64,000 bases of DNA from Cellulomonas cellasea (GTDB lineage: Bacteria > Actinomycetota > Actinomycetes > Actinomycetales > Cellulomonadaceae). The position numbers and the translations under genes are program-made. Numbering within the stretch: position 1 is the stretch's first letter; every line of letters begins with the position of its first letter. Shown here in pieces: positions 25,931-34,206 of this stretch. A model generated the notes under the pieces. The model made no database searches, was not told the origin of the DNA, and saw only the letters and a program-made list of their open reading frames with translations. The DNA lies in NCBI RefSeq assembly GCF_030372105.1, contig NZ_JAUDBQ010000010.1, positions 105,589 through 169,588 of the forward strand. The letters run 5' to 3'.

Positions 25931-25949
25931 ACTTACCGTAAGAGAGTTA
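25931..25949 (+). promoter_or_regulatory. HxlR-type operator upstream of the regulator gene
   Basis: ACTTACCGTAAGAGAGTTA contains the perfect inverted repeat CTTAC-C-GTAAG plus a further GTTA half-site. It is 65 bp upstream of the HxlR start. The identical 19 bp recurs at 27129-27147 upstream of the oxidoreductase, with an inverted third copy beyond. Autoregulation is inferred. Confidence 0.7.
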
Positions 25950-26013
25950 GCCACGCATGGAGAGTAAGGGCCCTCCGACAGTCTGATGCCGTGGCGGCGC
26001 AGAGGAGACGACG

Positions 26014-26379
26014 ATGGCCGACCCGCAGTGGGATCCCTACGACCGCAACTGCCCGACGCGGCGCGTGCTGGACCGCATCGGGGACCGCTGGACGGTGCTG
26101 GTGGTCGGCACTCTGGACGATGGGCCGATGCGCTTCGGGGAGATCACGCGCCGGATCGACGGCATCTCGCAGAAGATGCTCACCCAGACGCTGCGTGGGC
26201 TGGAGCGCGACGGGCTGGTCAAGCGGACGCTCTACCCGCAGGTCCCCCCGCGCGTCGAGTACGAGCTCACGGAGGCCGGGCGCACGCTGCGCGAGCCGCT
26301 CAAGGCGCTCGAGGACTGGGCGACCACGCACATCGGCGGCGTGCTCGAGGCTCGCGAGCAGTACGACCAGGCCGTCTGA
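26014..26379 (+). CDS. HxlR family winged-helix transcriptional regulator
   Basis: The 121-residue DNA-binding protein has the HxlR signature: CPTRRVLDRIGDRWTVLVVG with the Cys near the N-terminus, followed by MRFGEITRRIDGISQKMLTQ and TLRGLERDGLV. Members with this single N-terminal Cys (here Cys12) often sense reactive electrophiles or quinones. GAGGAG precedes the ATG. The gene is convergent with the NAD(P)-binding protein gene, and both promoters carry the same operator, so the protein probably represses itself and that gene. Confidence 0.9.
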   Translation: MADPQWDPYDRNCPTRRVLDRIGDRWTVLVVGTLDDGPMRFGEITRRIDGISQKMLTQTLRGLERDGLVKRTLYPQVPPRVEYELTEAGRTLREPLKALEDWATTHIGGVLEAREQYDQAV

Positions 26380-26398
26380 GGAGGGCGCCGGACACGCC

Positions 26399-26431
26399 TG
26401 CGGCCCGGCGCCGTGGAGGCGTCGGGCCGCA
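26399..26431. terminator. Bidirectional terminator hairpin between convergent genes
   Basis: TGCGGCCCGGCGCC (26399-26412) pairs with GGCGTCGGGCCGCA (26418-26431) with one wobble and a 5-nt loop. It lies between the stops of the HxlR and oxidoreductase genes. Confidence 0.7.
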
Positions 26432-26444
26432 GCCGGAGTGGATC

Positions 26445-27089
26445 TCAGTACGCGACGGTGAACCGCTGGCGGCTGTGGGCCGGGTTCTCGATCTCGTCGA
26501 CGAAGGCCTGCGCGTAGTCCGCGCCGGAGATGTTCGAGTTGCCCTCGGAGTCCACCAGCAGGACGTCGCCGCCGATCCGGAACTCGCCGGTGTGCTCGCC
26601 GGCCGCCCACGGGCCGAAGTTCCCCGCCGGGCTGACGAAGAACCAGTCCAGCGTCGCGTCCGCTGCACGGAGGTCGCTCAACACCTCAGCGAGCTCGGCG
26701 GCCTCGGATTTGAACGCGTCGGGGAATCCGTCGGTCGACGCCACGGTCGGGCCGCCCTCGGAGACCAGGAGCGAGCCGGCGCCCCCGACGACGCCGATCC
26801 GCACGCCGGCGTCCTGCGCGGCGGTGGCGAGCGCGCGCACGACGCCCACGAGCTTGCCCTCGAGCTCGCCACGCGGCGACAGGGTCTCGACGACCACGTC
26901 GGTGTCCGCCACGGCCCGCTCCAGAACCGCGGTGTCGAACACATCGCCGGTCACGTAGGTGGCGCCGGGGACGGGCTCGACTGGCGCGTTCCGAGAGATC
27001 GAGGTGACCTGGTGGCCTCGCGAGACCGCCTCGCGCACGATGTGCGACCCGGCGTACCCGGTGCCGCCGACCACGGTGATGCGTGCCAT
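26445..27089 (-). CDS. NAD(P)-binding oxidoreductase (atypical SDR, NmrA/YwnB-like)
   Basis: The 214-residue protein starts with the Rossmann motif RITVVGGTGYAGSHIVREAV. The internal segments GDVFDTAVLERAVADTDVVV and VVGGAGSLLV are typical of NAD(P)H-binding atypical short-chain dehydrogenases. There is no classical YxxxK active site, so it may sense or bind NAD(P)H. The ATG at 27089 follows GAGGAAG on the minus strand; the longer open frame beyond it is not needed. Two copies of the HxlR-type operator lie upstream. This regulator/oxidoreductase pairing is common in stress-response loci. Confidence 0.85.
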   Translation of the reverse strand: MARITVVGGTGYAGSHIVREAVSRGHQVTSISRNAPVEPVPGATYVTGDVFDTAVLERAVADTDVVVETLSPRGELEGKLVGVVRALATAAQDAGVRIGVVGGAGSLLVSEGGPTVASTDGFPDAFKSEAAELAEVLSDLRAADATLDWFFVSPAGNFGPWAAGEHTGEFRIGGDVLLVDSEGNSNISGADYAQAFVDEIENPAHSRQRFTVAY

Positions 27090-27128
27090 GACAACTTCCT
27101 CTCGTCCTCGGCTTCGTTCGAAGCTGCT

Positions 27129-27187
27129 ACTTACCGTAAGAGAGTTACTGCCGAACAGGAAGTAGGCACTTTGCGGTAAGTAACTTC
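27129..27187 (-). promoter_or_regulatory. Paired HxlR-type operators upstream of oxidoreductase gene
   Basis: The 19-bp sequence identical to that at 25931-25949 occupies 27129-27147. A further ACTTACCG core, on the opposite strand, sits at 27174-27181 next to AGTTA. The first site is 40 bp before the start codon at 27089. Confidence 0.65.
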
Positions 27188-27251
27188 CGATCCGGTGCCT
27201 GATGCGGTGGGCTGGGGAGGGAACAACCCGCGGCGCCGAGGGGTTGGGCGT

Positions 27252-27272
27252 GCATACCCTAGGGGGGTATGC
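27252..27272 (+). promoter_or_regulatory. CsoR-like copper operator palindrome
   Basis: GCATACCC-N5-GGGTATGC is a perfect inverted repeat with centre TAGGG. It matches the ATACCC...GGGTAT form of actinobacterial CsoR operators. It lies 17 bp before the chosen GTG start of the P-type ATPase and overlaps an alternative ATG at 27269. No csoR gene is in the window. Confidence 0.7.
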
Positions 27273-27289
27273 GACGAAGGGATGGGCAC

Positions 27290-29503
27290 GTGAGTACCCC
27301 ACACCAGCACCACGGCGACGACAGCCACAGCGGCCACAGCGGTAGCGAGCAGCACCCGGCGGCGACAGCGGCATCGGATGGCTCGGAGCAGCCCCACCAC
27401 GGCGCCGCTGAAGCCCACGTCGGGCACGAGGCCGCAGACCACGGCGACCACGGCGACCACGCGGGGCACGCGGGGCACGCGGGGCACGGTGACCACGCCG
27501 CCGCGTTCCGCGACAAGTTCTGGTGGACCCTCGCGCTGGCCGTCCCCGTGGTGGTCTTCAGCGAGATGTTCGCCGACCTGCTCGGGTACATGCCCCCGGA
27601 CTTCCCCGGCTCAGGCTGGGTCTCCCCGGTGCTGGGCACTGTCATCTTCTTCTACGGCGGCGCCCCGTTCTTGACCGGCGCCGTCGCCGAGGCGCGGTCC
27701 CGGCGTCCGGGGATGATGATGCTGGTGGCGCTGGCCATCACCGTCGCGTTCGTCGCGTCGTGGGCCACCACCCTGGGGTTCGCGTCGGGGCTGGACTTCT
27801 GGTGGGAGCTCGCGCTCCTGATCGTCATCATGCTGCTGGGGCACTGGCTGGAGATGCGCGCGCTGGGGGCGGCGTCGGGCGCGCTGGACGCCCTGGCGGA
27901 GTTGCTGCCCGACGTCGCCGAGAGGGTCGCCGACGACGGGGCCGTCGTCGAGGCGCCGCTCGACGAGCTGAGGACTGGCGACGTGGTGCTCGTGCGGGCC
28001 GGTAGCCGGGTCCCCACCGACGGCGTGGTGGTCGACGGCTCCGCCCACCTGGACGAGGCGATGATCACCGGCGAGTCGAAGCCGGTGCGGCGTGGGCCCG
28101 GCGACGCGGTGGTCGGCGGCACGGTGGCCACCGACTCGACGCTGCGCGTGCGGGTCACGGCCGTGGGCGCCGACACGGCCCTGGCGGGCATCCAGCGGCT
28201 GGTGGCGGACGCCCAGGCATCCAGCTCACGCGCCCAGGCGTTGGCCGATCGGGCCGCGGCACTCCTGTTCTGGTTCGCGCTGGTCGCCGGGATGCTGACC
28301 TTCGCGGTGTGGGCGCTGCTGGGCAACGTGCCCGACGCCGTCGAGCGCACCGTGACAGTGCTGGTCATCGCGTGCCCGCATGCGCTCGGCTTGGCGATCC
28401 CGCTGGTCATCGCGATCTCCACCGAGCGCGCCGCACGCTCCGGGGTGCTGGTGAAGAACCGCCTCGCGCTCGAGCGGATGCGCACCGTGGACACCGTCCT
28501 GTTCGACAAGACCGGCACCCTGACGCAGGGGCGCCTGACGCTGCTCGGGCACGCCGCCGTGCGCGGCGTCTCCGACGACGAGCTCCTCGCGTTGGCCGCG
28601 GCGGTCGAGTCCGACTCCGAGCACCCGATCGCCCGGGCCGTCACGGCGGCCCACGACGGCCCGCTGCCGGCGGTGCGGGACTTCGCCACGCTGCCCGGGC
28701 GCGGCGTCGAGGCGAAGGTCGGCGGGCGGACGGTGCATGTGGGCGGCCCGGCGCTGCTCTCCGAGCTCGGCCTCAGCGAGCCGGCGGAACTCGCCGAGAC
28801 CACGCGGGGCTGGCAACAGCAGGCCGCGAGCGTGCTGCATGTGGTGAGCGACGGCCGGGTCATCGGCGCGCTGGCCGTCGCCGACGAGATCCGCCCGGGG
28901 GCCCGGGCAGCGATCGACGCGCTGCACGCCCGGGGGGTGCAGGTGGCGATGGTCACGGGCGACGCCCAGCACGTGGCGGACGCGGTCGCCGCCGAACTGG
29001 GCATCGACGAGGTGTTCGCCCAGGTGCTGCCCGCCGACAAGCACGCCAAGGTCGCCGAGCTCCAAGCGCGCGGCCGCAAGGTCGCCTTCACGGGTGACGG
29101 CCTGAACGACGGGCCGGCGCTGGCGCAGGCCGACGTGGGCATCGCCATCGGGGCGGGCACCGACGTCGCCATGGAGTCCGCGGGCGTGGTCCTCGCCTCG
29201 GACGACCCGCGCTCGGTGGTCTCGGTCATCGAGTTGTCGCGGGCGTCCTACCGCAAGATGCAGCAGAACCTGGCCTGGGCGGCCGGGTACAACGTCATCG
29301 CCGTGCCGCTCGCGGCGGGCGTGCTGGCCTGGGCCGGGTTCGTGCTGTCCCCGGCGGTCGGCGCGATCCTCATGTCCGCGTCCACGATCGTGGTCGCCGC
29401 CAACGCACAACTGCTGCGCCGCCTCGACCTGGACCCCGAGCGCGTCACAGCCCGCGCAGCAGGCCACCCATCTCCGCGATCTCCGCAGCCTGCGCCTCGA
29501 TGA
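27290..29503 (+). CDS. Copper-type heavy-metal-translocating P-type ATPase (CopB, P1B-3)
   Basis: The 737-residue membrane pump exports metal ions with ATP. The first 70 residues hold many His in HGDH/HAGH repeats, as in CopB proteins. The membrane metal site is C362-P363-H364 (VIACPHALGLAIP), the CPH motif of the P1B-3 group, rather than the CPC of CopA. The phosphorylated Asp is D406 in DKTGTLTQG; SEHPIARAV and TGDGLNDGPALAQ follow. I chose the GTG at 27290 because GAAGGG precedes it and the upstream ATG lies inside the operator palindrome. The last ~20 residues read through DNA that looks like a DUF305 gene remnant on the other strand. Confidence 0.88.
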   Translation: MSTPHQHHGDDSHSGHSGSEQHPAATAASDGSEQPHHGAAEAHVGHEAADHGDHGDHAGHAGHAGHGDHAAAFRDKFWWTLALAVPVVVFSEMFADLLGYMPPDFPGSGWVSPVLGTVIFFYGGAPFLTGAVAEARSRRPGMMMLVALAITVAFVASWATTLGFASGLDFWWELALLIVIMLLGHWLEMRALGAASGALDALAELLPDVAERVADDGAVVEAPLDELRTGDVVLVRAGSRVPTDGVVVDGSAHLDEAMITGESKPVRRGPGDAVVGGTVATDSTLRVRVTAVGADTALAGIQRLVADAQASSSRAQALADRAAALLFWFALVAGMLTFAVWALLGNVPDAVERTVTVLVIACPHALGLAIPLVIAISTERAARSGVLVKNRLALERMRTVDTVLFDKTGTLTQGRLTLLGHAAVRGVSDDELLALAAAVESDSEHPIARAVTAAHDGPLPAVRDFATLPGRGVEAKVGGRTVHVGGPALLSELGLSEPAELAETTRGWQQQAASVLHVVSDGRVIGALAVADEIRPGARAAIDALHARGVQVAMVTGDAQHVADAVAAELGIDEVFAQVLPADKHAKVAELQARGRKVAFTGDGLNDGPALAQADVGIAIGAGTDVAMESAGVVLASDDPRSVVSVIELSRASYRKMQQNLAWAAGYNVIAVPLAAGVLAWAGFVLSPAVGAILMSASTIVVAANAQLLRRLDLDPERVTARAAGHPSPRSPQPAPR

Positions 29504-29504
29504 T
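29445..29504 (-). pseudogene. Possible 3' remnant of a DUF305 gene
   Basis: On the minus strand an in-frame run of 19 codons reads IIEAQAAEIAEMGGLLRGL and then a stop. This resembles the C-terminus of DUF305 proteins (a helix of the IIxAQxAEIxxM type). It lies 8 nt beyond the stop of the TlpA-like gene in the same direction and has an in-frame stop directly upstream. DUF305 genes often accompany copper ATPase genes in actinobacteria. The short length limits confidence. Confidence 0.4.
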
Positions 29505-29512
29505 TCATCGGG

Positions 29513-30139
29513 TCAGAGGCGCGCGTTGACCTCCTTGAGCAGCTCGGCGGGGGACAGCCACATCGACGGGTAGTTGCCGTGCCAGAGCTGGTTGCCGTCG
29601 GCGTCGATGAGGATGAAGCCGTGGCCCGGCAGCCCCTCGTGCATGCCGACGCCGAGGGTTCCGTAGGCCTCGGAGATCGTGCCGTCGTCCAGCAGGAACG
29701 GCGCCTTCACGCCCAGGCGCTCGCGATCGGCGTTGATCTGCTCGGCGGTGTTCATGACGATCGGCAGCACCGTCAGGCCCGCCTCGGCGAATGCCGGGTC
29801 CTTCTCGATCTCGGCCATCTGCACCAGGCACGAGTCGCAGCCAGCGCCCTCGTTGAAGTACAAGATGACCGGCGAGCCGCGGTGGTCGGCCAGCGACACA
29901 CTCGACCCGTCCGAGGCGGGCAGCGTGAAGTCCGGCGCCATCCGGGCCTCCGTGGAACTGGTGGGACGCGAGGTGAGCAGCCCCGCGGTGACCAGCGCCA
30001 CCACGACGAGCAGGCCTGCCGCCCAGGCGGCCCCGCCCAGCCGGCGGCGACGGAGCGCGGCGCCGGTCTGGGCCTGCTGGACGTCGGCGAGGGCCTGTTG
30101 GCGGTCACGCTCACGGCGAGCGGCAGTTCCGGAGGTCAT
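29513..30139 (-). CDS. Membrane-anchored thioredoxin-like protein (TlpA/redoxin family)
   Basis: The 208-residue protein has a cytoplasmic Arg-rich start, one membrane helix (residues 36-56) and an extracytoplasmic redoxin domain beginning MAPDFTLPASDGSSVSLADH. The active-site pair is C101-x-x-C104 in NEGAGCDSCLVQ, slightly different from the usual WCPxC. It probably reduces or isomerises exported thiols with electrons from the neighbouring CcdA-like protein. Its ATG overlaps the CcdA stop by 4 nt. It is the third gene of the glutaredoxin-CcdA-TlpA operon. Confidence 0.83.
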   Translation of the reverse strand: MTSGTAARRERDRQQALADVQQAQTGAALRRRRLGGAAWAAGLLVVVALVTAGLLTSRPTSSTEARMAPDFTLPASDGSSVSLADHRGSPVILYFNEGAGCDSCLVQMAEIEKDPAFAEAGLTVLPIVMNTAEQINADRERLGVKAPFLLDDGTISEAYGTLGVGMHEGLPGHGFILIDADGNQLWHGNYPSMWLSPAELLKEVNARL

Positions 30140-31092
30140 CGGGTCACTTCTTCCGTGGGAGCGGGCAGGGTGGTGTCGGGCGCGGCCGGGGCCGCCGGGG
30201 TCGAGTGGCAGGGCGGCTCCTCCGGGGCGCCGCGGCGCCGGTCGGCGAGGGTCGCCCAGACGAAGGCGGCCACCACGGCGAGCAGCGCCAGGCCCTGGAC
30301 CGGCTCGGGCACAGGGGACAGCACGTCTTGCACGGCGGCGAAGACGTCGGTCAGGGTGCGGCTTGCGGCGTCTTGGAACGCGCTGCCGCCGGTCATGTCC
30401 TCGCTGCCGGCCAGGGCGATGACGAACACGCCCATCACGGCGAACGCGACGGCCACACCGATGTTCAGGGAGTTGGTGACCAGGGTCCGCCCGGCGACGC
30501 GCAGCCGCACCAACCGGGCCCGCAGGAACCGGCGCTCGCCCAGCCGGGCCTTGTCCCACACCAGCGCCATCACGAACAGCGGGAACACCATCCCGAACAC
30601 GTAGGCCAACCCCAGCGCGAGGCCGCCGATGGCAGAGCCGGACAGCACCGACAGCGTCATCACCCCCGCCAGGACAGGGGCGCAGCAACTCGACGCGACA
30701 CCCGAGAAGACGCCGAGGGTGAAGAAGCTCGCGGTGTCCCCACGTGTGGTGTCCGGGGCGCGTAGGAATGACGGCAGCGACCACATCCGCCCCGACAACG
30801 CCAGCAGGGCCAGCACGATCATCAGCAGCCCACCGGCCCAGTACAGGGGCTCGTGGTACTGCGCGATGGCCCCCGCCAGCAGGCTCATCCCCAGCGTGAT
30901 CGGCACGAGCACCAGGGCCAGCCCGGCCGCGAACACGAACGTCAGCGGCAGCAGCCGCCACCGGGCGTTCTTGATGGCGCCCGCCATGTACGACGGCGCC
31001 AGGAACACGATGCAGCACGGGGCGAACAGCGCCACGCCACCGGCGAAGAACGCCGCCAGGATGCTGCCCGTGGTCAGCAGCTCGCTGCCCAT
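30136..31092 (-). CDS. CcdA/DsbD-like transmembrane electron transfer protein
   Basis: The 318-residue membrane protein has about six to eight helices. The first is FFAGGVALFAPCCIVFLAPS with Cys26 and Cys27; a second Cys pair appears in SGVASSCCAPVLAGV. Paired Cys in the first and fourth helices are the redox centre of CcdA, which passes reducing power from cytoplasmic thioredoxin or glutaredoxin to extracytoplasmic thioredoxin-like proteins. Adjacent CysCys in place of CxxC is unusual but seen in related actinobacterial proteins. It overlaps both neighbours in the operon. Confidence 0.82.
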   Translation of the reverse strand: MGSELLTTGSILAAFFAGGVALFAPCCIVFLAPSYMAGAIKNARWRLLPLTFVFAAGLALVLVPITLGMSLLAGAIAQYHEPLYWAGGLLMIVLALLALSGRMWSLPSFLRAPDTTRGDTASFFTLGVFSGVASSCCAPVLAGVMTLSVLSGSAIGGLALGLAYVFGMVFPLFVMALVWDKARLGERRFLRARLVRLRVAGRTLVTNSLNIGVAVAFAVMGVFVIALAGSEDMTGGSAFQDAASRTLTDVFAAVQDVLSPVPEPVQGLALLAVVAAFVWATLADRRRGAPEEPPCHSTPAAPAAPDTTLPAPTEEVTR

Positions 31093-31370
31093 CAGCCCGC
31101 CGCCATCGCGGCGGCCCGCCCGGCCAGCAGCGCGGCGAGCTTCTTGCGGGGCAGGCGCCCGGAGGACAGGAACACCCCGTCCACCAGCGCGAGGGGGCTC
31201 ATGGGCGGGCGGTGCAGGGCGACCAGGGCGCGACCCTCCTCAGAGTCGAGCTTGACGGTGCGCACCTCCACGGGGAACCGCGCGGCCAGCTCGGCCAGCG
31301 CCTGCTCGGCGTCGAGGCACAGGTGGCACGCCGGGGACTGCACGAGCGTGACGACCGGTGGGTGCGGCAT
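31092..31370 (-). CDS. Glutaredoxin-like thiol-disulfide protein
   Basis: The 92-residue cytoplasmic protein has the active site C15-H-L-C18 in VTLVQSPACHLCLDAEQALA and a cis-Pro-like PPMSPLALVDG segment, as in the glutaredoxin family 2 group (DUF836-like). It is the first gene of the redox operon; its stop overlaps the CcdA ATG (TGATG). It could pass electrons to the CcdA-like protein, which is inference from order. GGAGCC precedes the ATG. Confidence 0.8.
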   Translation of the reverse strand: MPHPPVVTLVQSPACHLCLDAEQALAELAARFPVEVRTVKLDSEEGRALVALHRPPMSPLALVDGVFLSSGRLPRKKLAALLAGRAAAMAAG

Positions 31371-31523
31371 GGCGGCTCCTTCGGTGCGGCTGCGCCCTCA
31401 GAGGGGCGGTCGACCACCAGCCTCGGAGCCCCGCCACGAAGGGACCCTCGCCGTTCGATCAAGGTTCCATGAAGATCGCGCGGCGGCTCCCCGGGGGCGG
31501 CGGCTGCGCCCAAGATGGTGGGC

Positions 31524-32257
<734 letters not shown>

Positions 32258-32261
<4 letters not shown>

Positions 32262-33424
32262 CCGGGGCCCGGGCGGCGTGGGGGCTCGGCGCGCGGCTGC
32301 TCGGCGCGCTCGCGGTGGTGATGGCCGTCGGCGCCGCGACCGCCGCCCTGGTGGCATCCGCCGTCGGCCCCGGCCTGTTCCACGAGCACATGGTGAGCGC
32401 CGGCCTGGGCGACCACGACAGTGCCGTGCTGCATGCCGAGCGCGCGTTCCGGGATGCCAGCGCGGTGTCCCTCGGGCTGGCGATCGGCGCCGCGGCGGTG
32501 GCGTCGGCAGCGGTCAGCGTGGTGCTGGCCCGCCGCATCGGCCGGTCGGTGGCCGCCGTCGCGTCCGCCGCCAACCGCGTGGGCTCCGGGGCCTACGACT
32601 CCCGGGTGCCGGCGCCCGGGCTGGGCGCGGAGTTCGACGACCTCGCGCACTCCTTCAACACGATGGCCGCGCGCTTGCAGGAGTCGGAACGGCTCCGCTC
32701 CCGGCTGCTGGCCGACGTCGCGCATGAGGTCCGCACCCCCGTCGCGACCATCGCCGGGTACCTCGAGGCCGAGGAGGACGGCCTGCGCCCGATGGGCAAG
32801 GACACGATCGCCGTGCTCCGGGACCAGGCTGCCCGCCTGACCCGACTCGCCGAGGACCTGGCCGCCGTCACCCACGCCGAGGCCGGGGACCTCGACCTCG
32901 ACCTGCGGCCCGAGCCCGTCGCCCCGCTGCTCGAGACCGCCGCCGGCGCAGCCCGGGAACGGGCCGCCGACGCCGGGATCGCTGTGCGCGTCGAGCAGCC
33001 CGCCGATGTGCCGTCCGTCCTCGTCGACCGACACCGCATCGCGCAGGTCATCGACAACCTCGTGGCCAACGCCGTGCGCCACACCCCGCCCGGCGGCGCC
33101 GTCACCCTGGCCGCCCGAGCCGCCGGACCCGGGCTCGTGGACCTGACCGTCACCGACACGGGGGAGGGCATCTCCGCCGAGCACCTGCCCCACATCTTCG
33201 AGCGGTTCTTCCGCGCCGACACCGCCCGTGACCGCACACGGGGCGGTGGATCGGGCATCGGGCTGGCCATCAGCAAGGCCCTCGTCCAGGCGCATGGCGG
33301 GACGATCGCCGCCGCCAGCGCCGGGCGCGGCCACGGCGCCGCCTTCACCGTGACGCTGCCCGCGGCCCGCGCACAGGACAGAACCCCTGCCGGAGGACCG
33401 ACAGGGGTTCAGCCACGAGGGTGA
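32258..33424 (+). CDS. Sensor histidine kinase
   Basis: The 388-residue membrane kinase has helices at about residues 10-36 and 68-92 enclosing a short sensor loop. HAMP follows, then the H-box LLADVAHEVRTPVATIAGYL with the phospho-His at H156. N-box DNLVANAVRHTPPGGAV and G-boxes DTGEGISAEHLPHIFERFF and GGGSGIGLAISKAL complete the ATPase domain. It starts inside the response regulator stop codon and is its partner. The last 16 residues are encoded in a hairpin-forming segment (33381-33410), so the terminator lies within the gene. Confidence 0.92.
33381..33410. terminator. Terminator-like hairpin inside the 3' end of the kinase gene
   Basis: GAACCCCTG (33381-33389) pairs with CAGGGGTTC (33402-33410); after a single mismatch, CGG/CCG continue the stem to an AGGA tetraloop. 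It could terminate either the two-component operon or the convergent GlsB-like gene. Confidence 0.6.
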
Positions 33425-33439
33425 GCCCTCCAGGGCAGG

Positions 33440-33709
33440 TCAGGCGCGAGCGCCCTTGTTGCCCGTGAGCGCCCCGTAGACCAGCAGCACCAGGATCGAT
33501 CCGCCGATGGCCAACAGCCACGTGCGCAGCGAGAAGAAGTCCTGCAACGGGGCGTCCAGCAGGATGCTGCCCAGCCATCCGCCGAGCAGCGCGCCGATGA
33601 CCCCGAGCGCCAGCGTCGCGATCCAGCCGCCCACCTGCTTCCCCGGGAGGATCAGTTTGGCGATGGCGCCGGCGAGCAGCCCCAGCAGCATGAAAGCGAA
33701 GAATCCCAT
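33440..33709 (-). CDS. GlsB/YeaQ/YmgE family membrane protein
   Basis: The 89-residue protein has three glycine-rich hydrophobic helices: MGFFAFMLLGLLAGAIAKLI, then WIATLALGVIGALLGGWLGS, then WLLAIGGSILVLLVYGAL. This is the transglycosylase-associated (GlsB/YeaQ) family of small stress-linked membrane proteins; function is not established. GGAGGTT precedes the ATG. It is convergent with the sensor kinase gene. Confidence 0.88.
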   Translation of the reverse strand: MGFFAFMLLGLLAGAIAKLILPGKQVGGWIATLALGVIGALLGGWLGSILLDAPLQDFFSLRTWLLAIGGSILVLLVYGALTGNKGARA

Positions 33710-33891
33710 GTCAACCTCCAGATGGCGCCTCTCCCGTTGACCGTCGCACGTCGGCGCAGTGGCTGCATCCGGAGCCGCGTGGCCCGGCCCAGCCAGCGCG
33801 GTGTGGCGGCCGTCACCAGGGCGGCGGGGGAACTCAGTTTGGGTCCAGGCCCGCGGGACGGTATTGTCATCGTCGGCCCGCCAAGGGCCAC

Positions 33892-33964
33892 GCGCCCGTA
33901 GCTCAATGGATAGAGCATCTGACTACGGATCAGAAGGTTGGGGGTTCGAGTCCCTCCGGGCGCA
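33892..33964 (+). tRNA. tRNA-Arg (anticodon ACG)
   Basis: Acceptor stem GCGCCCG (33892-33898) pairs with CGGGCGC (33957-33963), discriminator A at 33964. The anticodon arm TCTGA-CTACGGA-TCAGA carries ACG. Length 73 nt; the T arm contains GGTTCGAGTCC. No encoded CCA. Confidence 0.95.
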
Positions 33965-33972
33965 CAGTAGAG

Positions 33973-34005
33973 GAAGGCCCAGCACCGAGTCGGTGCTGGG
34001 CCTTC
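33973..34005 (+). terminator. Strong terminator after tRNA-Arg
   Basis: GAAGGCCCAGCACCG (33973-33987) and CGGTGCTGGGCCTTC (33991-34005) form a perfect 15-bp stem with a 3-nt loop, 8 nt after the tRNA. Confidence 0.85.
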
Positions 34006-34108
34006 GTCGTTGAGTGGATCGACGCCTTCTCGGGCTGGGGGCCGCTCTCCACCCTGCCCTCCACCCTGCCCGGTCGATCGAGGGGGCAGGGGATCCCGAT
34101 GCCTCGTT

Positions 34109-34188
34109 CTGCAGAGTGTAGCGCCGATTGCCTGCAAAGTGTCGTCTGAAGTGTCTGCAGAGTGTAGTGTCAGGATCCTGCGGAGTGT
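34109..34188 (+). repeat. Four iteron-like 23-bp period repeats upstream of the DUF4143 ATPase
   Basis: CTGCAGAGTGT (34109), CTGCAAAGTGT (34132), CTGCAGAGTGT (34155) and CTGCGGAGTGT (34178) are spaced exactly 23 bp apart. Consensus is CTGCRRAGTGT; the 12-bp spacers differ. Two further AGTGT copies lie at 34150 and 34166. A TAGTGT hexamer (34165-34170) inside the array could be the -10 element. The last repeat ends 18 bp before the ATG at 34207, so bound protein would block the promoter or ribosome site. The rest of the 33710-34206 interval holds only tRNA-Arg and its terminator. Confidence 0.8.
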
Positions 34189-34206
34189 CATCGAGGGCGG
34201 AGCGTC

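Noticed and set aside
27269..27289. ATG 27269 as the start of the P-type ATPase gene
   Set aside because: It lies inside the CsoR-like palindrome and lacks a ribosome site, whereas GTG 27290 has GAAGGG upstream.
34109..34188. CRISPR array or plasmid origin
   Set aside because: Only four 11-bp repeats with 12-bp spacers, no cas or rep gene, and a promoter hexamer inside. A regulatory array fits better.
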